Source: Thorsellia kenyensis (GTDB taxonomy: Bacteria; Pseudomonadota; Gammaproteobacteria; Enterobacterales; Thorselliaceae). Taken from it: a DNA stretch of 64,000 bases. The stretch covers positions 38,658 to 102,657 of the forward strand of contig NZ_JBHLXE010000024.1 of NCBI RefSeq assembly GCF_042432445.1, written 5' to 3'. Position 1 is the stretch's first letter; each line of letters starts with the position of its first letter. Below the pieces are notes generated by a model. The model was not told the origin of the DNA. It was given only the letters and a program-made list of their open reading frames with translations, and did no database searches. Positions 52,969 to 63,460 of the stretch are shown here, piece after piece. The position numbers were made by a program, and so were the translations under genes.

Positions 52969-55551
52969 ATGACTACCGCTAATACCCCTCTAAATAATAA
53001 TGTAACACAACACACTGAAATAGGAATACAAGACTCCCTTGATGCCCGAAATAAAACAGTTAAAAAATCAAAGCAAATAAAACAGAAATATCCTATATCA
53101 TCAAGGAATATCTCTCTTCTGATGGATGCGAATCATCCAGATCCTTTTAGTATATTAGGTTTACATCGTTGCATTGAAAAAGGTGAATTTTACATTAATG
53201 CGATTTTACCTACTGCTAGCAGTGTTACAGTTATTAATAAAACAACAAATAAGCCCGTTGCCCAATTAGATAAAATAGACAAAAGAGGACTATTTAGCGC
53301 TTATTTACCTGACGTTACTGATAGATTTATTTATCTTTTTGAGGTGATTTGGGATGACCCTCTACTTGAAAATAAACCCCATCGTATTGAAGACGCTTTT
53401 CGTTTTGGCGTCGTCATTCATGATATGGATTTGTGGCTTTTAAGTGAAGGCAGGCACCTAAGACCTTATGAACAATTAGGCGCTCACATCACCGAAATTG
53501 ATAATGTACAAGGTGTCCACTTTGCGGTTTGGGCGCCAAATGCACAGCGTGTTTCTGTCGTTGGTAATTTTAATTTGTGGGATGGTAGACGTCATCCTAT
53601 GCGTCTTTTACAAGATTCGGGTATTTATGAAATTTTTATTCCTCATGTTTCAGAAGGCGATATTTATAAATACGAAATAAAAGACTGCTATGGCAATATT
53701 TTAAATAAATCAGATCCCTATGCTTTTGGTGCTGAAATAAGACCTAATACAGCGTCTAAAGTGACTAATCTCCCAAATAAGGAACCGGCTCCTGCTTCTC
53801 GTTATCAAGCTAATAAATGGAATCAACCTATTTCAATTTACGAAGTTCATTTAGGATCTTGGAAAAAAAATATTGAAGATCAAAGTTTCTTAAGTTATGA
53901 ACAGTTAGCGTTTGAACTAATCAATTATGTAGATTATATGGGATTCACCCACATAGAAATTATGCCTATCAGTGAATATCCTTTTGATGGAAGTTGGGGT
54001 TATCAACAAACGGGTTTATATGCGCCAACAAGCCGATTTGGTGATGCTAATGCGTTTTATCAATTGATAAAAGCTGCCCATGCAAAAAATATTGGGGTAA
54101 TATTAGATTGGGTACCTGCACATTTCCCTACTGATGCACATGGTCTTATCAATTTCGATGGCACTGCACTATACGAGTATGCCGATCCGAAAGAAGGTTT
54201 TCATCAAGATTGGAATACTCATATCTATAATTTTGGTCGTCATGAGGTCAAAAATTTTCTTTCAGGTAATGCACTCTATTGGTTAGAACGCTTTAATGTA
54301 GATGGACTTAGAATGGATGCTGTATCCTCAATGATTTATAGAGATTATAGCCGACTCGAAGGAGAATGGATTCCTAATTACATGGGCGGAAGAGAAAACC
54401 TAGAAGCCATAAGTCTTTTACAAGAAACCAATCAGATAATTGGCCAGCATGCAATGCATTGTATCTCTATAGCAGAGGAATCTACTGATTTCTCTGGTGT
54501 TACAAGACCACCTGAACATGCGGGATTAGGATTTCATTATAAATGGAACATGGGCTGGATGCATGACACGCTGAGTTATATGTCTAAAGATCCGGTTTAC
54601 CGAAAGCACCACCACCATCAAATGAGCTTTGCAATGATGTACCATTATACTGAAAACTTTATCCTACCTTTATCCCACGATGAAGTTGTTCATAATAAAG
54701 GGTCTTTACTCAGCAAAATGCCTGGTGATGAATGGCAAAAATTTGCCAATTTGCGTGCGTATTACGGTTTTATGTGGGGGCATCCGGGAAAAAAATTACT
54801 CTTCATGGGGGGAGAATTTGCACAAATCAATGAGTGGAATCACGATCAAAGTTTAGACTGGCACTTGTTAGATGATAAGTCTAATTACCACAACGGCATT
54901 CAAAATTTTGTCAAAGATTTGAATGCCGTGTACAAAAATAATCCTCCGCTCTATGAATTAGACTACCAGGTCGAAGGATTTGAATGGCTTGTTGTAGATG
55001 ATAATGAAAACTCAGTATATGCGTTCGCTAGAAGAGATTCTAGAGGCAATGAAGTGATTATCATCAGCAATTTTACTCCTATCCCCAGATTTGATTATCA
55101 AATTGGTGTAAATCGAGAAGGAACCTATAAAGAGCTAATAAACAGCGATTCTTATTTCTATAATGGTTCGAATATTGGCAACAATGGATTCGTTTTTACC
55201 CAAGAAATTGAATATAAAAACAAGCCATTTTCAATTTTTGTCGCCCTCCCTCCAATGGCAACACTCATTTTGCAGTTTGAATCCAAAGAGATAGAGATGC
55301 TAAACGAAACGATGAATAATCAACAGCTCACTATAATCCCAAATGGAGAAAAAGATATTCAAAAAGAAACAATTAAAACCACTCAAAAAAAATCCTCCTC
55401 AACGAAAAAGTTGAGTAGTAAAACGCCATCTAAGAAAGTAATGTTTAACACCAAAAGTAAGCAAGAAAGTTCTGACGAAAAGAAAAACACCACTTTGCTA
55501 AAAGCAACTACTAGTAAAAAGAAATCTAGGTCTACTAAGGAAAGCAAATGA
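52969..55551 (+). CDS. glgB: 1,4-alpha-glucan branching enzyme with basic terminal extensions
   Basis: GlgB makes alpha-1,6 branches in glycogen. The core aligns closely with E. coli GlgB: N-terminal carbohydrate-binding modules (from about residue 47, DPFSILG), then the GH13 barrel with Asp450 in GLRMDAV, Glu503 in AEES and Asp571 in SHDE. The protein has 860 residues against about 728 in E. coli. About 40 extra residues precede the core and contain a KKSKQIKQK basic patch. About 89 extra residues follow it, a Lys/Ser/Thr-rich disordered tail. The tail is in frame up to the glgX overlap. It is the first gene of glgBXCAP. Confidence 0.96.
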   Translation: MTTANTPLNNNVTQHTEIGIQDSLDARNKTVKKSKQIKQKYPISSRNISLLMDANHPDPFSILGLHRCIEKGEFYINAILPTASSVTVINKTTNKPVAQLDKIDKRGLFSAYLPDVTDRFIYLFEVIWDDPLLENKPHRIEDAFRFGVVIHDMDLWLLSEGRHLRPYEQLGAHITEIDNVQGVHFAVWAPNAQRVSVVGNFNLWDGRRHPMRLLQDSGIYEIFIPHVSEGDIYKYEIKDCYGNILNKSDPYAFGAEIRPNTASKVTNLPNKEPAPASRYQANKWNQPISIYEVHLGSWKKNIEDQSFLSYEQLAFELINYVDYMGFTHIEIMPISEYPFDGSWGYQQTGLYAPTSRFGDANAFYQLIKAAHAKNIGVILDWVPAHFPTDAHGLINFDGTALYEYADPKEGFHQDWNTHIYNFGRHEVKNFLSGNALYWLERFNVDGLRMDAVSSMIYRDYSRLEGEWIPNYMGGRENLEAISLLQETNQIIGQHAMHCISIAEESTDFSGVTRPPEHAGLGFHYKWNMGWMHDTLSYMSKDPVYRKHHHHQMSFAMMYHYTENFILPLSHDEVVHNKGSLLSKMPGDEWQKFANLRAYYGFMWGHPGKKLLFMGGEFAQINEWNHDQSLDWHLLDDKSNYHNGIQNFVKDLNAVYKNNPPLYELDYQVEGFEWLVVDDNENSVYAFARRDSRGNEVIIISNFTPIPRFDYQIGVNREGTYKELINSDSYFYNGSNIGNNGFVFTQEIEYKNKPFSIFVALPPMATLILQFESKEIEMLNETMNNQQLTIIPNGEKDIQKETIKTTQKKSSSTKKLSSKTPSKKVMFNTKSKQESSDEKKNTTLLKATTSKKKSRSTKESK

Positions 55552-57587
55552 TTAATCTAGCGCATTTATCTTTGCAAAAAGGAACAAATACACCTTTAGG
55601 TGCCACTATTGTTGAGGATGGGATAAATTTTGCTGTCTATTCAGCTAGTGCGCAATACATTGAACTTTGTCTATTTGATGAGCAACAAAGAGAAATACGG
55701 CTGCCTTTACTTCATAAAACGGGTGATATTTGGCATGGTTTTTTAGCAAAAAAACAGTTTGCTGGTGCACAAGCAGGGCTTCAATATGGTTTTCGTGCAT
55801 TTGGTCCTTTTATTCCTCAAAATGGATTACGCTTTAATAGCCAAAAATTATTACTAGATCCCTACGCAAAAAAAATCAGTGGCATGACACAAGACAATGA
55901 AGCTTTATATGGAGGGGTGCACGATTTAAATCATATCAATAGTGCCCCATATATGCCAAAGTCTATTGTGATAGAGCCGATAAAATATCCTTTTAAAGCA
56001 GCTAAGCCTAACCACTCATGGGCCAAAACAATTCTTTATGAAGGCCATGTTAAAGGGTTAACTAAGCTTCATCCTAAAATTCCTAAGGTAATACAAGGAA
56101 CTTATGCTGCTCTCGCACATCCTGATATGATAAAACATTATAAATCCCTTGGTATAACAGCTATTGAATTATTACCTATAATGCATCATGCCGATGAACC
56201 ACGATTACAAGCTATGGGATTAAAAAACTATTGGGGCTATAACACACTGGGTTTTTTTGCACTTGATCCTTCTTATGCATCTAAGCAGGAAGGAACTTCT
56301 CCTGAAGAAGAACTATGTTCCACAATTGATACTCTCCATCAAGAAGGTATCGAGGTGATATTAGATGTGGTATTCAATCATACTGCTGAACTTGATGAGT
56401 ATGGACCTACATTTTCATTTAAAGGATTAGATAATATCCATTCCTATTGGCTATTAAATAATGGTTCTTTTAATAACATAACTGGCTGTGGTAATACAAC
56501 AAACCTCCAAAATCACGGTATGATGAACCTTGTACTAGATTCGCTGCGCTATTGGATAGAAACATTTAATATAGATGGCTTTCGCTTTGATTTAGCTACT
56601 GTGCTTGGTCGAACACCGGAATTTTCTCCTAATGCTCCTTTACTTGAGGCTATGAAAAACTGCCCTATTATCAGCCAAGTAAAGTTAATTTCTGAACCTT
56701 GGGATGTCGGATCTGGTGGTTATCAAGTAGGCCAGTTTCCAGCCCCCTTCAGTGATTGGAATGACAAATTCAGAGATAATATAAGACGTTTTTGGCTAAA
56801 CCATCCGTTATCATTGGGGGAATTCGCCCAAGCTTTTGCAGGATCAAAACAACTTTTTAGTCAACGGGATAAACCCAGTGCTAGCATTAATTTTATAACA
56901 GCTCATGATGGATTTACCCTGAATGATTTGGTCTCCTACAATCAAAAATATAACATGGATAATGGAGAAAATAATCGTGATGGAACATCGAATAACTTTA
57001 GTTTCAACCATGGATATGAAGGTCATAGTTCAGACTTAGATGTTTTAACAAAACGGCAAGTGACCCAAAAATCACTTTTATTTACCCTCCTCTTGTCCCA
57101 AGGTACTCCCATGCTTTTAGCTGGAGATGAATTAAATAATTCTCAAAACGGAAACAATAATGCCTATTGTCAAGATAATGAGACAACTTGGTTAAGTTGG
57201 TCAACTCAGCATAGTGACCTAAGTGCATGGAGTAAAGCTTTAGTAAACTATCGCTTTGAAATAGAAGCAATCTATTCTGATTCATGGTGGGAAGAAGGAA
57301 CCAAAGATGTTAATTGGTTAAATGCTGAAGCTAGATCACCAACCTTAGATGAATGGCAAAGTCATGATTATCCAATTCTACAAATCCAACTTAATCACCA
57401 ATGGCTTTTGGTTTTTAACAGAAGCTTCAACACGCAATTTGTTTATTTACCAAACGGCGAATGGCATTTAAGGCTAGATTCTAATGGGCTTATTTACGAT
57501 AAAAAGCAAGCAAATCATCATGCCAAAATTTTTTCAGAACGTGTGGAATTACCACGTGGGAGTTATTTATTTAAATTTAATCAATGA
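55548..57587 (+). CDS. glgX: Glycogen debranching enzyme
   Basis: GlgX hydrolyses alpha-1,6 branches left by phosphorylase. The 679-residue protein has an N-terminal CBM48 (GATIVEDGINFAVYS), then the GH13 catalytic domain: VILDVVFNHTAE, DGFRFDLATVLG (Asp348), SEPWDVGSGGYQVG (Glu383) and TAHDGFTLNDLVSY (Asp454), then NNAYCQDNETTW. Length and order match E. coli GlgX. Its ATG overlaps the glgB stop by four bases. A small hairpin separates it from glgC. Confidence 0.96.
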   Translation: MINLAHLSLQKGTNTPLGATIVEDGINFAVYSASAQYIELCLFDEQQREIRLPLLHKTGDIWHGFLAKKQFAGAQAGLQYGFRAFGPFIPQNGLRFNSQKLLLDPYAKKISGMTQDNEALYGGVHDLNHINSAPYMPKSIVIEPIKYPFKAAKPNHSWAKTILYEGHVKGLTKLHPKIPKVIQGTYAALAHPDMIKHYKSLGITAIELLPIMHHADEPRLQAMGLKNYWGYNTLGFFALDPSYASKQEGTSPEEELCSTIDTLHQEGIEVILDVVFNHTAELDEYGPTFSFKGLDNIHSYWLLNNGSFNNITGCGNTTNLQNHGMMNLVLDSLRYWIETFNIDGFRFDLATVLGRTPEFSPNAPLLEAMKNCPIISQVKLISEPWDVGSGGYQVGQFPAPFSDWNDKFRDNIRRFWLNHPLSLGEFAQAFAGSKQLFSQRDKPSASINFITAHDGFTLNDLVSYNQKYNMDNGENNRDGTSNNFSFNHGYEGHSSDLDVLTKRQVTQKSLLFTLLLSQGTPMLLAGDELNNSQNGNNNAYCQDNETTWLSWSTQHSDLSAWSKALVNYRFEIEAIYSDSWWEEGTKDVNWLNAEARSPTLDEWQSHDYPILQIQLNHQWLLVFNRSFNTQFVYLPNGEWHLRLDSNGLIYDKKQANHHAKIFSERVELPRGSYLFKFNQ

Positions 57588-57588
57588 G

Positions 57589-57613
57589 CCATTTTATTAT
57601 CAAAATGGATTTT
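57589..57613 (+). terminator. Intercistronic hairpin between glgX and glgC
   Basis: CCATTTT-ATTATC-AAAATGG is a 7-bp perfect stem followed by ATTTTATT. It may act as a partial terminator or RNA-processing site that sets glgC-A-P levels apart from glgB-X. Confidence 0.45.
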
Positions 57614-57685
57614 ATTAATGGTTGAGCGAATTGTTTTATTCCCAGTTAGCCTCACCCTAAACACTTTAACTTAATAGGAGTATTT

Positions 57686-58969
57686 ATGGCTGTATTTAAT
57701 CACCACGATCAACTGACACTAGCAAGACAGTTACCCTTAAAATCGGTTGCTTTAGTTCTTGCAGGAGGAAGGGGTTCTCGCCTAAAAGATATTACTAATA
57801 AGCGAGCAAAACCTGCTGTTCATTTTGGCGGTAAATTCAGAATTATCGATTTTGCAATGTCTAATTGTATCAACTCAGGCATTAGACGAATTGGTGTTAT
57901 TACCCAATACCACTCCCATTCATTGGTTAAACACCTTCAGCGTGGATGGTCATTTTTAACGACTGAAATGAATGAATTTGTCGATCTGTTACCTGCTCAA
58001 CAGCGATCAGATAGAGAGGAATGGTATTCAGGTACTGCGGATGCCGTATACCAGAATATTGATATCATTAAGCGTTATGACGCTAAATATGTTGTTATAC
58101 TAGCAGGTGATCATATCTATAAAATGGATTACTCAAGGATGCTAATAGATCATTTGGAAAAAAACGCCCAAGTTTCTGTTGCTTGTATTCCTGTCCCAAG
58201 AACTGAGGCCACAGAATTTGGAGTAATGTCTGTCGATGAATCTCATAAGATCATTGATTTTCTTGAAAAACCTGCCAACCCTCCTGCTATGCCAGATGAT
58301 GAATCTCGTTCTCTTGCCAGCATGGGAATTTATATATTCAATACAGAATATCTATTTCAATTACTCGAAGAAGATAGAGTCACTGAAGGCTCCAATCACG
58401 ATTTTGGTAAAGATCTGATCCCTAAAGCTTGTCGTGAAGGTGTGGCTTATGCGCATCCATTTACCCTTTCTTGTGTTAATTCTAATAATGAAAGTGAACC
58501 ATATTGGCGAGATGTAGGAACACTCGAAGCCTATTGGAAAGCCAACCTGGACTTAGCCAGTGTAACACCCGAACTAGATATCTATGATAAAACTTGGCCT
58601 ATAAGAACTTATATTCCCTCATTGCCTCCAGCAAAATTTGTTCAAGATCGATCAGGCAGCCATGGCATGACCTTAAACTCTCTTGTAGCAGGTGGCTGTA
58701 TTGTATCAGGCTCTGTTGTGAATCATTCAGTTCTATTTTCCAGGGTAAGAGTTAATTCCTTTTGTACTATCGACTCATGTGTCATTATGCCAGAAGTTAA
58801 TATAGGCCGGTCATCAAGACTTAGAAATTGTATTATTGATAGAGGATGCATCTTACCTGAAGGAACTATTATCGGTGAGAATGCAGAAGAAGATATAAGA
58901 CGTTTTCACAGAACGGATAATGGTATTGTTCTTGTAACAAAAGAAATGATTAATAAACTAAATGCTTAA
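57686..58969 (+). CDS. glgC: Glucose-1-phosphate adenylyltransferase
   Basis: GlgC makes ADP-glucose, the committed and usually allosterically controlled step of glycogen synthesis. The 427-residue protein has LAGGRGSRLKDITNKRAKPAVHFGGKFRIIDFAMSN (split: LAGGRGSRL, RAKPAVHFGGKFRIIDF), VILAGDHIYKMDY, EFGVMSVDE, FLEKP, YWRDVGTLEAYW and a C-terminal left-handed beta helix (VINHSVLFSRV-like VNHSVLFSRVRV). The residues next to the N-terminal Lys/Arg cluster that bind fructose bisphosphate in E. coli appear present. A GGAG precedes the ATG. The glgA start is 12 bp downstream. Confidence 0.97.
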   Translation: MAVFNHHDQLTLARQLPLKSVALVLAGGRGSRLKDITNKRAKPAVHFGGKFRIIDFAMSNCINSGIRRIGVITQYHSHSLVKHLQRGWSFLTTEMNEFVDLLPAQQRSDREEWYSGTADAVYQNIDIIKRYDAKYVVILAGDHIYKMDYSRMLIDHLEKNAQVSVACIPVPRTEATEFGVMSVDESHKIIDFLEKPANPPAMPDDESRSLASMGIYIFNTEYLFQLLEEDRVTEGSNHDFGKDLIPKACREGVAYAHPFTLSCVNSNNESEPYWRDVGTLEAYWKANLDLASVTPELDIYDKTWPIRTYIPSLPPAKFVQDRSGSHGMTLNSLVAGGCIVSGSVVNHSVLFSRVRVNSFCTIDSCVIMPEVNIGRSSRLRNCIIDRGCILPEGTIIGENAEEDIRRFHRTDNGIVLVTKEMINKLNA

Positions 58970-58981
58970 GTAGAGGTTAAT

Positions 58982-60457
58982 GTGCGTATTTTACATGTGT
59001 GCTCAGAATTTTATCCCTTATTAAAAACAGGTGGACTTGCAGATGTTCTAGGGGCTCTTCCACTTGCCCTCAAAAAAAAGGGAGTGGACAGTCGTATTTT
59101 AATCCCTGGTTTTCCTTCAGTGTTAAATGCTATCAAAGAAAAATCAGCATTACATGAAGTAAAGCAAATAGATACTTTTGCCGGCAATATAACTATTTTC
59201 TATGCTGTCTTTCAAAAATTGCCATTTTATATTATTGATGCACCGCACCTATATGCTCGTGAAGGCAGTCCTTATCATGATGAATACCAAAATGATTATC
59301 GTGATAATGCGATACGATTCGCCCTTCTCTCTTTTATTGGTGCAGAGCTTGCAAACAATCTAGACCCCTATTGGTCAGCAAGTATTGTCCACGCCCATGA
59401 TTGGCATTCTGGTTTAACTCCTGCTTACCTTGCTCAAAATGGGTATCCTGCTAAGTCAGTTTTCACTATCCATAATCTGGCTTTTTCAGGATGTTTCCCT
59501 TATATCAGTGATGACGAACTCAGTGGATACCAACATATTTCGTTACTAGATAAAATTGGTTTAGATAACAGAATGTTTTCTATTGATGGACTTGAATTCC
59601 ATGGGAAGGTATCCTTTTTGAAAGCTGGTCTTTATTATAGTTCGCATGTTACAACCGTGAGCCCAACTTATGCCCAGGAAATAACATTACCTGATTTTGG
59701 ATGTGGTTTTGATGGACTATTAGCTTCAAAAAAACAGAGCGGAAAACTCACAGGTATATTAAATGGTGTAGATTATTCATTATGGAGTCCAAAAAAAGAC
59801 CCTAATTTGAAGCACTCTTATGATGCAAGACAACTTAACAATAAAAGCCTTAATAAACTAGATCTTCAAGAGAATTATCATCTAACTAAAGATTCAACTA
59901 TCCCTCTTTTTTCTGTCGTTAGCAGATTAAGTCATCAGAAGGGATTAGATCTCTTAATTGATGTCATTCCTTTTTTAATAGAAAAAAATGCACAATTATT
60001 CATCTTAGGCAGTGGTGATAAAGTATTAGAAGAGAAGTTTTTATCTTTAGCTAAAGAATATCCAAATCATATAGCTGTTAAGATTGGTTATGATGAGGAA
60101 CTTGCTCATAATCTTACCGCTGCAAGTGATATCATGTTAATTCCAAGCCGATTTGAACCCTGTGGATTAACTCAACTTTATGCGATGAAATATGGTACCC
60201 TACCTTTAGTCAGGAATACTGGTGGACTTGCCGATACAGTAGTGGATATTACCCAAACAAACATTACTGAAAAATTAGCCACAGGAATAGTTTTTAATCA
60301 AGCAAACACGACTGAATTAATTGTTGCGCTAGAGAAGACTTTTTCCCTTTGGCAAAACAAAACTGCATGGAAGCAAGTTCAAAAAAATGCCATGAAAAGG
60401 GATTTTTCTTGGTCTTTAATTGCTGATGCTTATATCGCAATTTATCAATCACTATAA
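58982..60457 (+). CDS. glgA: Glycogen synthase (ADP-glucose)
   Basis: This GT5 glycosyltransferase of 491 residues extends alpha-1,4-glucan chains from ADP-glucose. It starts at GTG with GAGG upstream. Motifs are LLKTGGLADVLGALP (the KTGGL ADP-glucose site), VHAHDWHSGL, TIHNLAFSG, GILNGVDYSLWSP, SRLSHQKGLDLL, and the C-terminal SRFEPCGLTQLYAMKYGTLPLVRNTGGL with the catalytic Glu. It is closely spaced with glgC, and glgP follows after 52 bp. Confidence 0.97.
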   Translation: MRILHVCSEFYPLLKTGGLADVLGALPLALKKKGVDSRILIPGFPSVLNAIKEKSALHEVKQIDTFAGNITIFYAVFQKLPFYIIDAPHLYAREGSPYHDEYQNDYRDNAIRFALLSFIGAELANNLDPYWSASIVHAHDWHSGLTPAYLAQNGYPAKSVFTIHNLAFSGCFPYISDDELSGYQHISLLDKIGLDNRMFSIDGLEFHGKVSFLKAGLYYSSHVTTVSPTYAQEITLPDFGCGFDGLLASKKQSGKLTGILNGVDYSLWSPKKDPNLKHSYDARQLNNKSLNKLDLQENYHLTKDSTIPLFSVVSRLSHQKGLDLLIDVIPFLIEKNAQLFILGSGDKVLEEKFLSLAKEYPNHIAVKIGYDEELAHNLTAASDIMLIPSRFEPCGLTQLYAMKYGTLPLVRNTGGLADTVVDITQTNITEKLATGIVFNQANTTELIVALEKTFSLWQNKTAWKQVQKNAMKRDFSWSLIADAYIAIYQSL

Positions 60458-60509
60458 AAATTATTAAATAGTCGCAATTAAAATTAATAAAAATTAAATA
60501 GGACAATTC

Positions 60510-62975
60510 ATGGACAAAGTACAATTCTCAGCGTCAAATTTTAACTATAATTCACCTGGCTATTCAACTGATTCCTTAAAACAGTCTATAGTTTATAAAT
60601 TAATGTTTATTGTTGGTAAACATCCCGATGTAGCCACTAAACATGATTGGCTTAATGCAACCCTTTTTGCAGTGAGAGATAGGATAGTAGAACGTCAACT
60701 TAACTCTACTCAAGCACAAATAGATCAAGAATCTAGGCAAGTTTATTACCTCTCTATGGAATTTTTGATGGGAAGAACTTTATCGAACGTCCTTATTTCA
60801 CTAGATATTTATAATGAAACTGCAGAAGCTCTTAAAAATATCGGTCTAGATATCGATGACATTATTAATGAAGAGGATGATGCTGGGCTAGGTAATGGAG
60901 GGCTTGGCAGATTAGCGGCATGCTTTTTGGATTCACTCACAACACTAGGCTTACCAGGAAGAGGATACGGCATACGTTACGATTATGGCATGTTTACTCA
61001 AAAAATTGTTGATGGTAAGCAGGTAGAAGTTCCTGACAACTGGCTTGAGGATGGTAATGCTTGGGAATTTAAACGTCATAATTTAAGATACAAAATTCAC
61101 TTTGGTGGAAGAATTCAGCATGAAGGCGATGAAGTCAAATGGCTAGATACAGAACATATTCTTGCTTGCGCTTATGATCAACTTATTCCTGGTTATGATA
61201 TTAATTTCACAAATACACTAAGACTTTGGAGTGCTCAAACAAGTAAAGAAATCAACTTAGGTAAATTCAATGAGGGTGATTATCTTGAAGCTGTTGCAGA
61301 AAAAAATAGTTCTGAAAATGTATCAAGAGTTCTTTATCCTAATGATTCTACAGACTCAGGTAAAGAATTACGTTTAAGACAAGAATATTTCTTAGTTTCA
61401 GCAACAATCCAAGACATTCTACGTCGCCATTTAAAATTGCATAAGTCCTTAGCAAATTTACATGAAAAAGTAGCTATTCACCTTAATGATACCCACCCTG
61501 TACTTGCAATTGCTGAATTAATTCGTATTTTGGTTGATGAAAATAAAATGACATTTAAAGCGGCTTGGGAAATGACTAAACAAATTTTTTCTTACACCAA
61601 TCATACGTTAATGTCAGAAGCATTAGAAACATGGCCTGTTGATACCTTAGGTAGAATTTTACCAAGACATCTCCAGATTATTTTTGACATTAATGCCGTA
61701 TTTTTAGACAGTGTCAAAGAAAGATTCCCTAATGATTTGGATTTATTAAGAAGAGTTTCAATCATTGATGAAGTACAAGGAAGAAGAGTCAGAATGGCTT
61801 GGCTTGCGGTAATTGCTAGCCACAAAATAAATGGAGTATCAGCGCTTCATTCTGAATTGATGAAAGAAGATATTTTTGCTGATTTTGCTAAAATATACCC
61901 AGAACGTTTTTGTAATATGACAAACGGCATTACACCAAGAAGATGGATTGCACTAGCGAATCCATCTTTAACAGAGATTTTAGATACTCGCATTAAGGGA
62001 AATTGGAGAAAAGATTTATCTTTGTTAAAACAACTGAACTCCATTAAATCAGATAAAACCTTACATGAGCAACTCGCAAAATCTAAATTAGAAAATAAAA
62101 AACGTCTAGCTCAATATATTTCTGAAGAATTAAATATTGTGGTGAATCCAAACAGTTTGTTTGATGTTCAAATTAAACGTATCCATGAATATAAAAGACA
62201 ACTATTAAATGTTCTGCATGTTATCACCCAATATAATAAGATTATTGCTAATCCTGATGCAGATATTGTTCCGAGAGTCATCATTTTTGCCGGTAAAGCA
62301 GCGTCTTCTTACTATGTTGCCAAACACATCATCCATCTTATAAATGATGTGGCTCAAGTGATCAACAACGATTCTCGCGTCCATAAAAAATTGAAAGTAG
62401 TATTCATTCCCAACTATAGTGTAAGCCTAGCTCAGATGATTATTCCAGCAGCAGATCTTTCTGAACAAATTTCTCTTGCAGGTACTGAAGCTTCTGGTAC
62501 CGGTAACATGAAATTTGCTTTAAATGGTGCACTTACTATAGGCACCCTTGATGGTGCAAACGTGGAAATGCTAGAAAATGTAGGTGAGGATAATATTTTT
62601 ATTTTTGGAAACACAGCTGAGCAAGTGATTAAATTAAGACAAAAAGGCTATAATCCAAGAGAATTCTATGAAAATAACACTAAACTACGCCAGGTGCTAA
62701 ATCAAATTGCTGATGGTACCTTTAGTCCCAATGAACCTCACCGTTATCGTGATTTATTTGATAATTTAGTTAATTTTGGTGACTATTACCAATTGCTTGC
62801 TGATTATCAAAGCTATGTTGATACTCAAAGTAAGGTTGATCTTCATTTTAAAAATCAAGATAACTGGCAAGAAAGTGTGGTTGCTAATATCGCTAATATG
62901 GGGTATTTTTCTTCAGATAGAACGATAGAGGAGTATGCTAAAACAATCTGGAAAATTGATCCTGTAAAATTATAA
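60510..62975 (+). CDS. glgP: Glycogen phosphorylase
   Basis: This GT35 enzyme releases glucose 1-phosphate from glycogen. The 821-residue protein has YYLSMEFLMGR, EEDDAGLGNGGLGRLAACFLDS, YGIRYDYGMF, IHLNDTHPVLAIAEL, FVNMTNGITPRRW-like CNMTNGITPRRW, QIKRIHEYKRQLLN, and EASGTGNMKFALNGALTIGTLDGANVE with the PLP lysine at about residue 668. It ends the glgBXCAP operon and is followed by a modest hairpin. Confidence 0.97.
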   Translation: MDKVQFSASNFNYNSPGYSTDSLKQSIVYKLMFIVGKHPDVATKHDWLNATLFAVRDRIVERQLNSTQAQIDQESRQVYYLSMEFLMGRTLSNVLISLDIYNETAEALKNIGLDIDDIINEEDDAGLGNGGLGRLAACFLDSLTTLGLPGRGYGIRYDYGMFTQKIVDGKQVEVPDNWLEDGNAWEFKRHNLRYKIHFGGRIQHEGDEVKWLDTEHILACAYDQLIPGYDINFTNTLRLWSAQTSKEINLGKFNEGDYLEAVAEKNSSENVSRVLYPNDSTDSGKELRLRQEYFLVSATIQDILRRHLKLHKSLANLHEKVAIHLNDTHPVLAIAELIRILVDENKMTFKAAWEMTKQIFSYTNHTLMSEALETWPVDTLGRILPRHLQIIFDINAVFLDSVKERFPNDLDLLRRVSIIDEVQGRRVRMAWLAVIASHKINGVSALHSELMKEDIFADFAKIYPERFCNMTNGITPRRWIALANPSLTEILDTRIKGNWRKDLSLLKQLNSIKSDKTLHEQLAKSKLENKKRLAQYISEELNIVVNPNSLFDVQIKRIHEYKRQLLNVLHVITQYNKIIANPDADIVPRVIIFAGKAASSYYVAKHIIHLINDVAQVINNDSRVHKKLKVVFIPNYSVSLAQMIIPAADLSEQISLAGTEASGTGNMKFALNGALTIGTLDGANVEMLENVGEDNIFIFGNTAEQVIKLRQKGYNPREFYENNTKLRQVLNQIADGTFSPNEPHRYRDLFDNLVNFGDYYQLLADYQSYVDTQSKVDLHFKNQDNWQESVVANIANMGYFSSDRTIEEYAKTIWKIDPVKL

Positions 62976-63006
62976 TGATTTAGAGATTGCAAAAATATTA
63001 TTTGTT

Positions 63007-63034
63007 AAAGTTGCCTAATACACAAGGCAGCTTT
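63007..63034 (+). terminator. Weak hairpin after glgP
   Basis: AAAGTTGCCT and AGGCAGCTTT pair over 10 bp with one G-T wobble around an eight-base loop. It is followed by CATAAATTAG rather than a T run, so it is a weak terminator or 3' stabiliser. Confidence 0.4.
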
Positions 63035-63431
63035 CATAAATTAGTCAATATATCCTGTCGCTTTTATCATCATACTGTTTACTTAAACCCATTTATTCCG
63101 ATCATTTTTATTAACTAATAGCTTGTATGAAAATTAACTTAGTACTTTTATGTTAATTTATTTTTTGATTATATATCTTCTTTGTTAAAACCACCTAATA
63201 TCTCCTTTTCATTCCTACACTTGCCGCTTTACTTTTAACAAATTCACTTTGACCTATTTAGCGATAACGCTTGCTGACCTAATTTGGTGAGTTTTTTATG
63301 TCTTAATCTCTATAACATTATATTTATCAGGTATTCAACTTTATAATGCAGTCTTAACTGTTGATGATCATAACACTTTTCATTTGGACTAATCTCTCTT
63401 TATTCCCACTCTCATACAAGTGTACGAATTC

Positions 63432-63460
63432 CCCTTTTTTTTGCACAGCAAAAAAAAGGG
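63432..63460. repeat. Perfect 13-bp inverted repeat with A8/T8 tracts
   Basis: CCCTTTTTTTTGC and GCAAAAAAAAGGG pair perfectly around ACA. The right arm overlaps the left arm of the adjacent terminator hairpin, so the two structures exclude each other. Confidence 0.7.
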
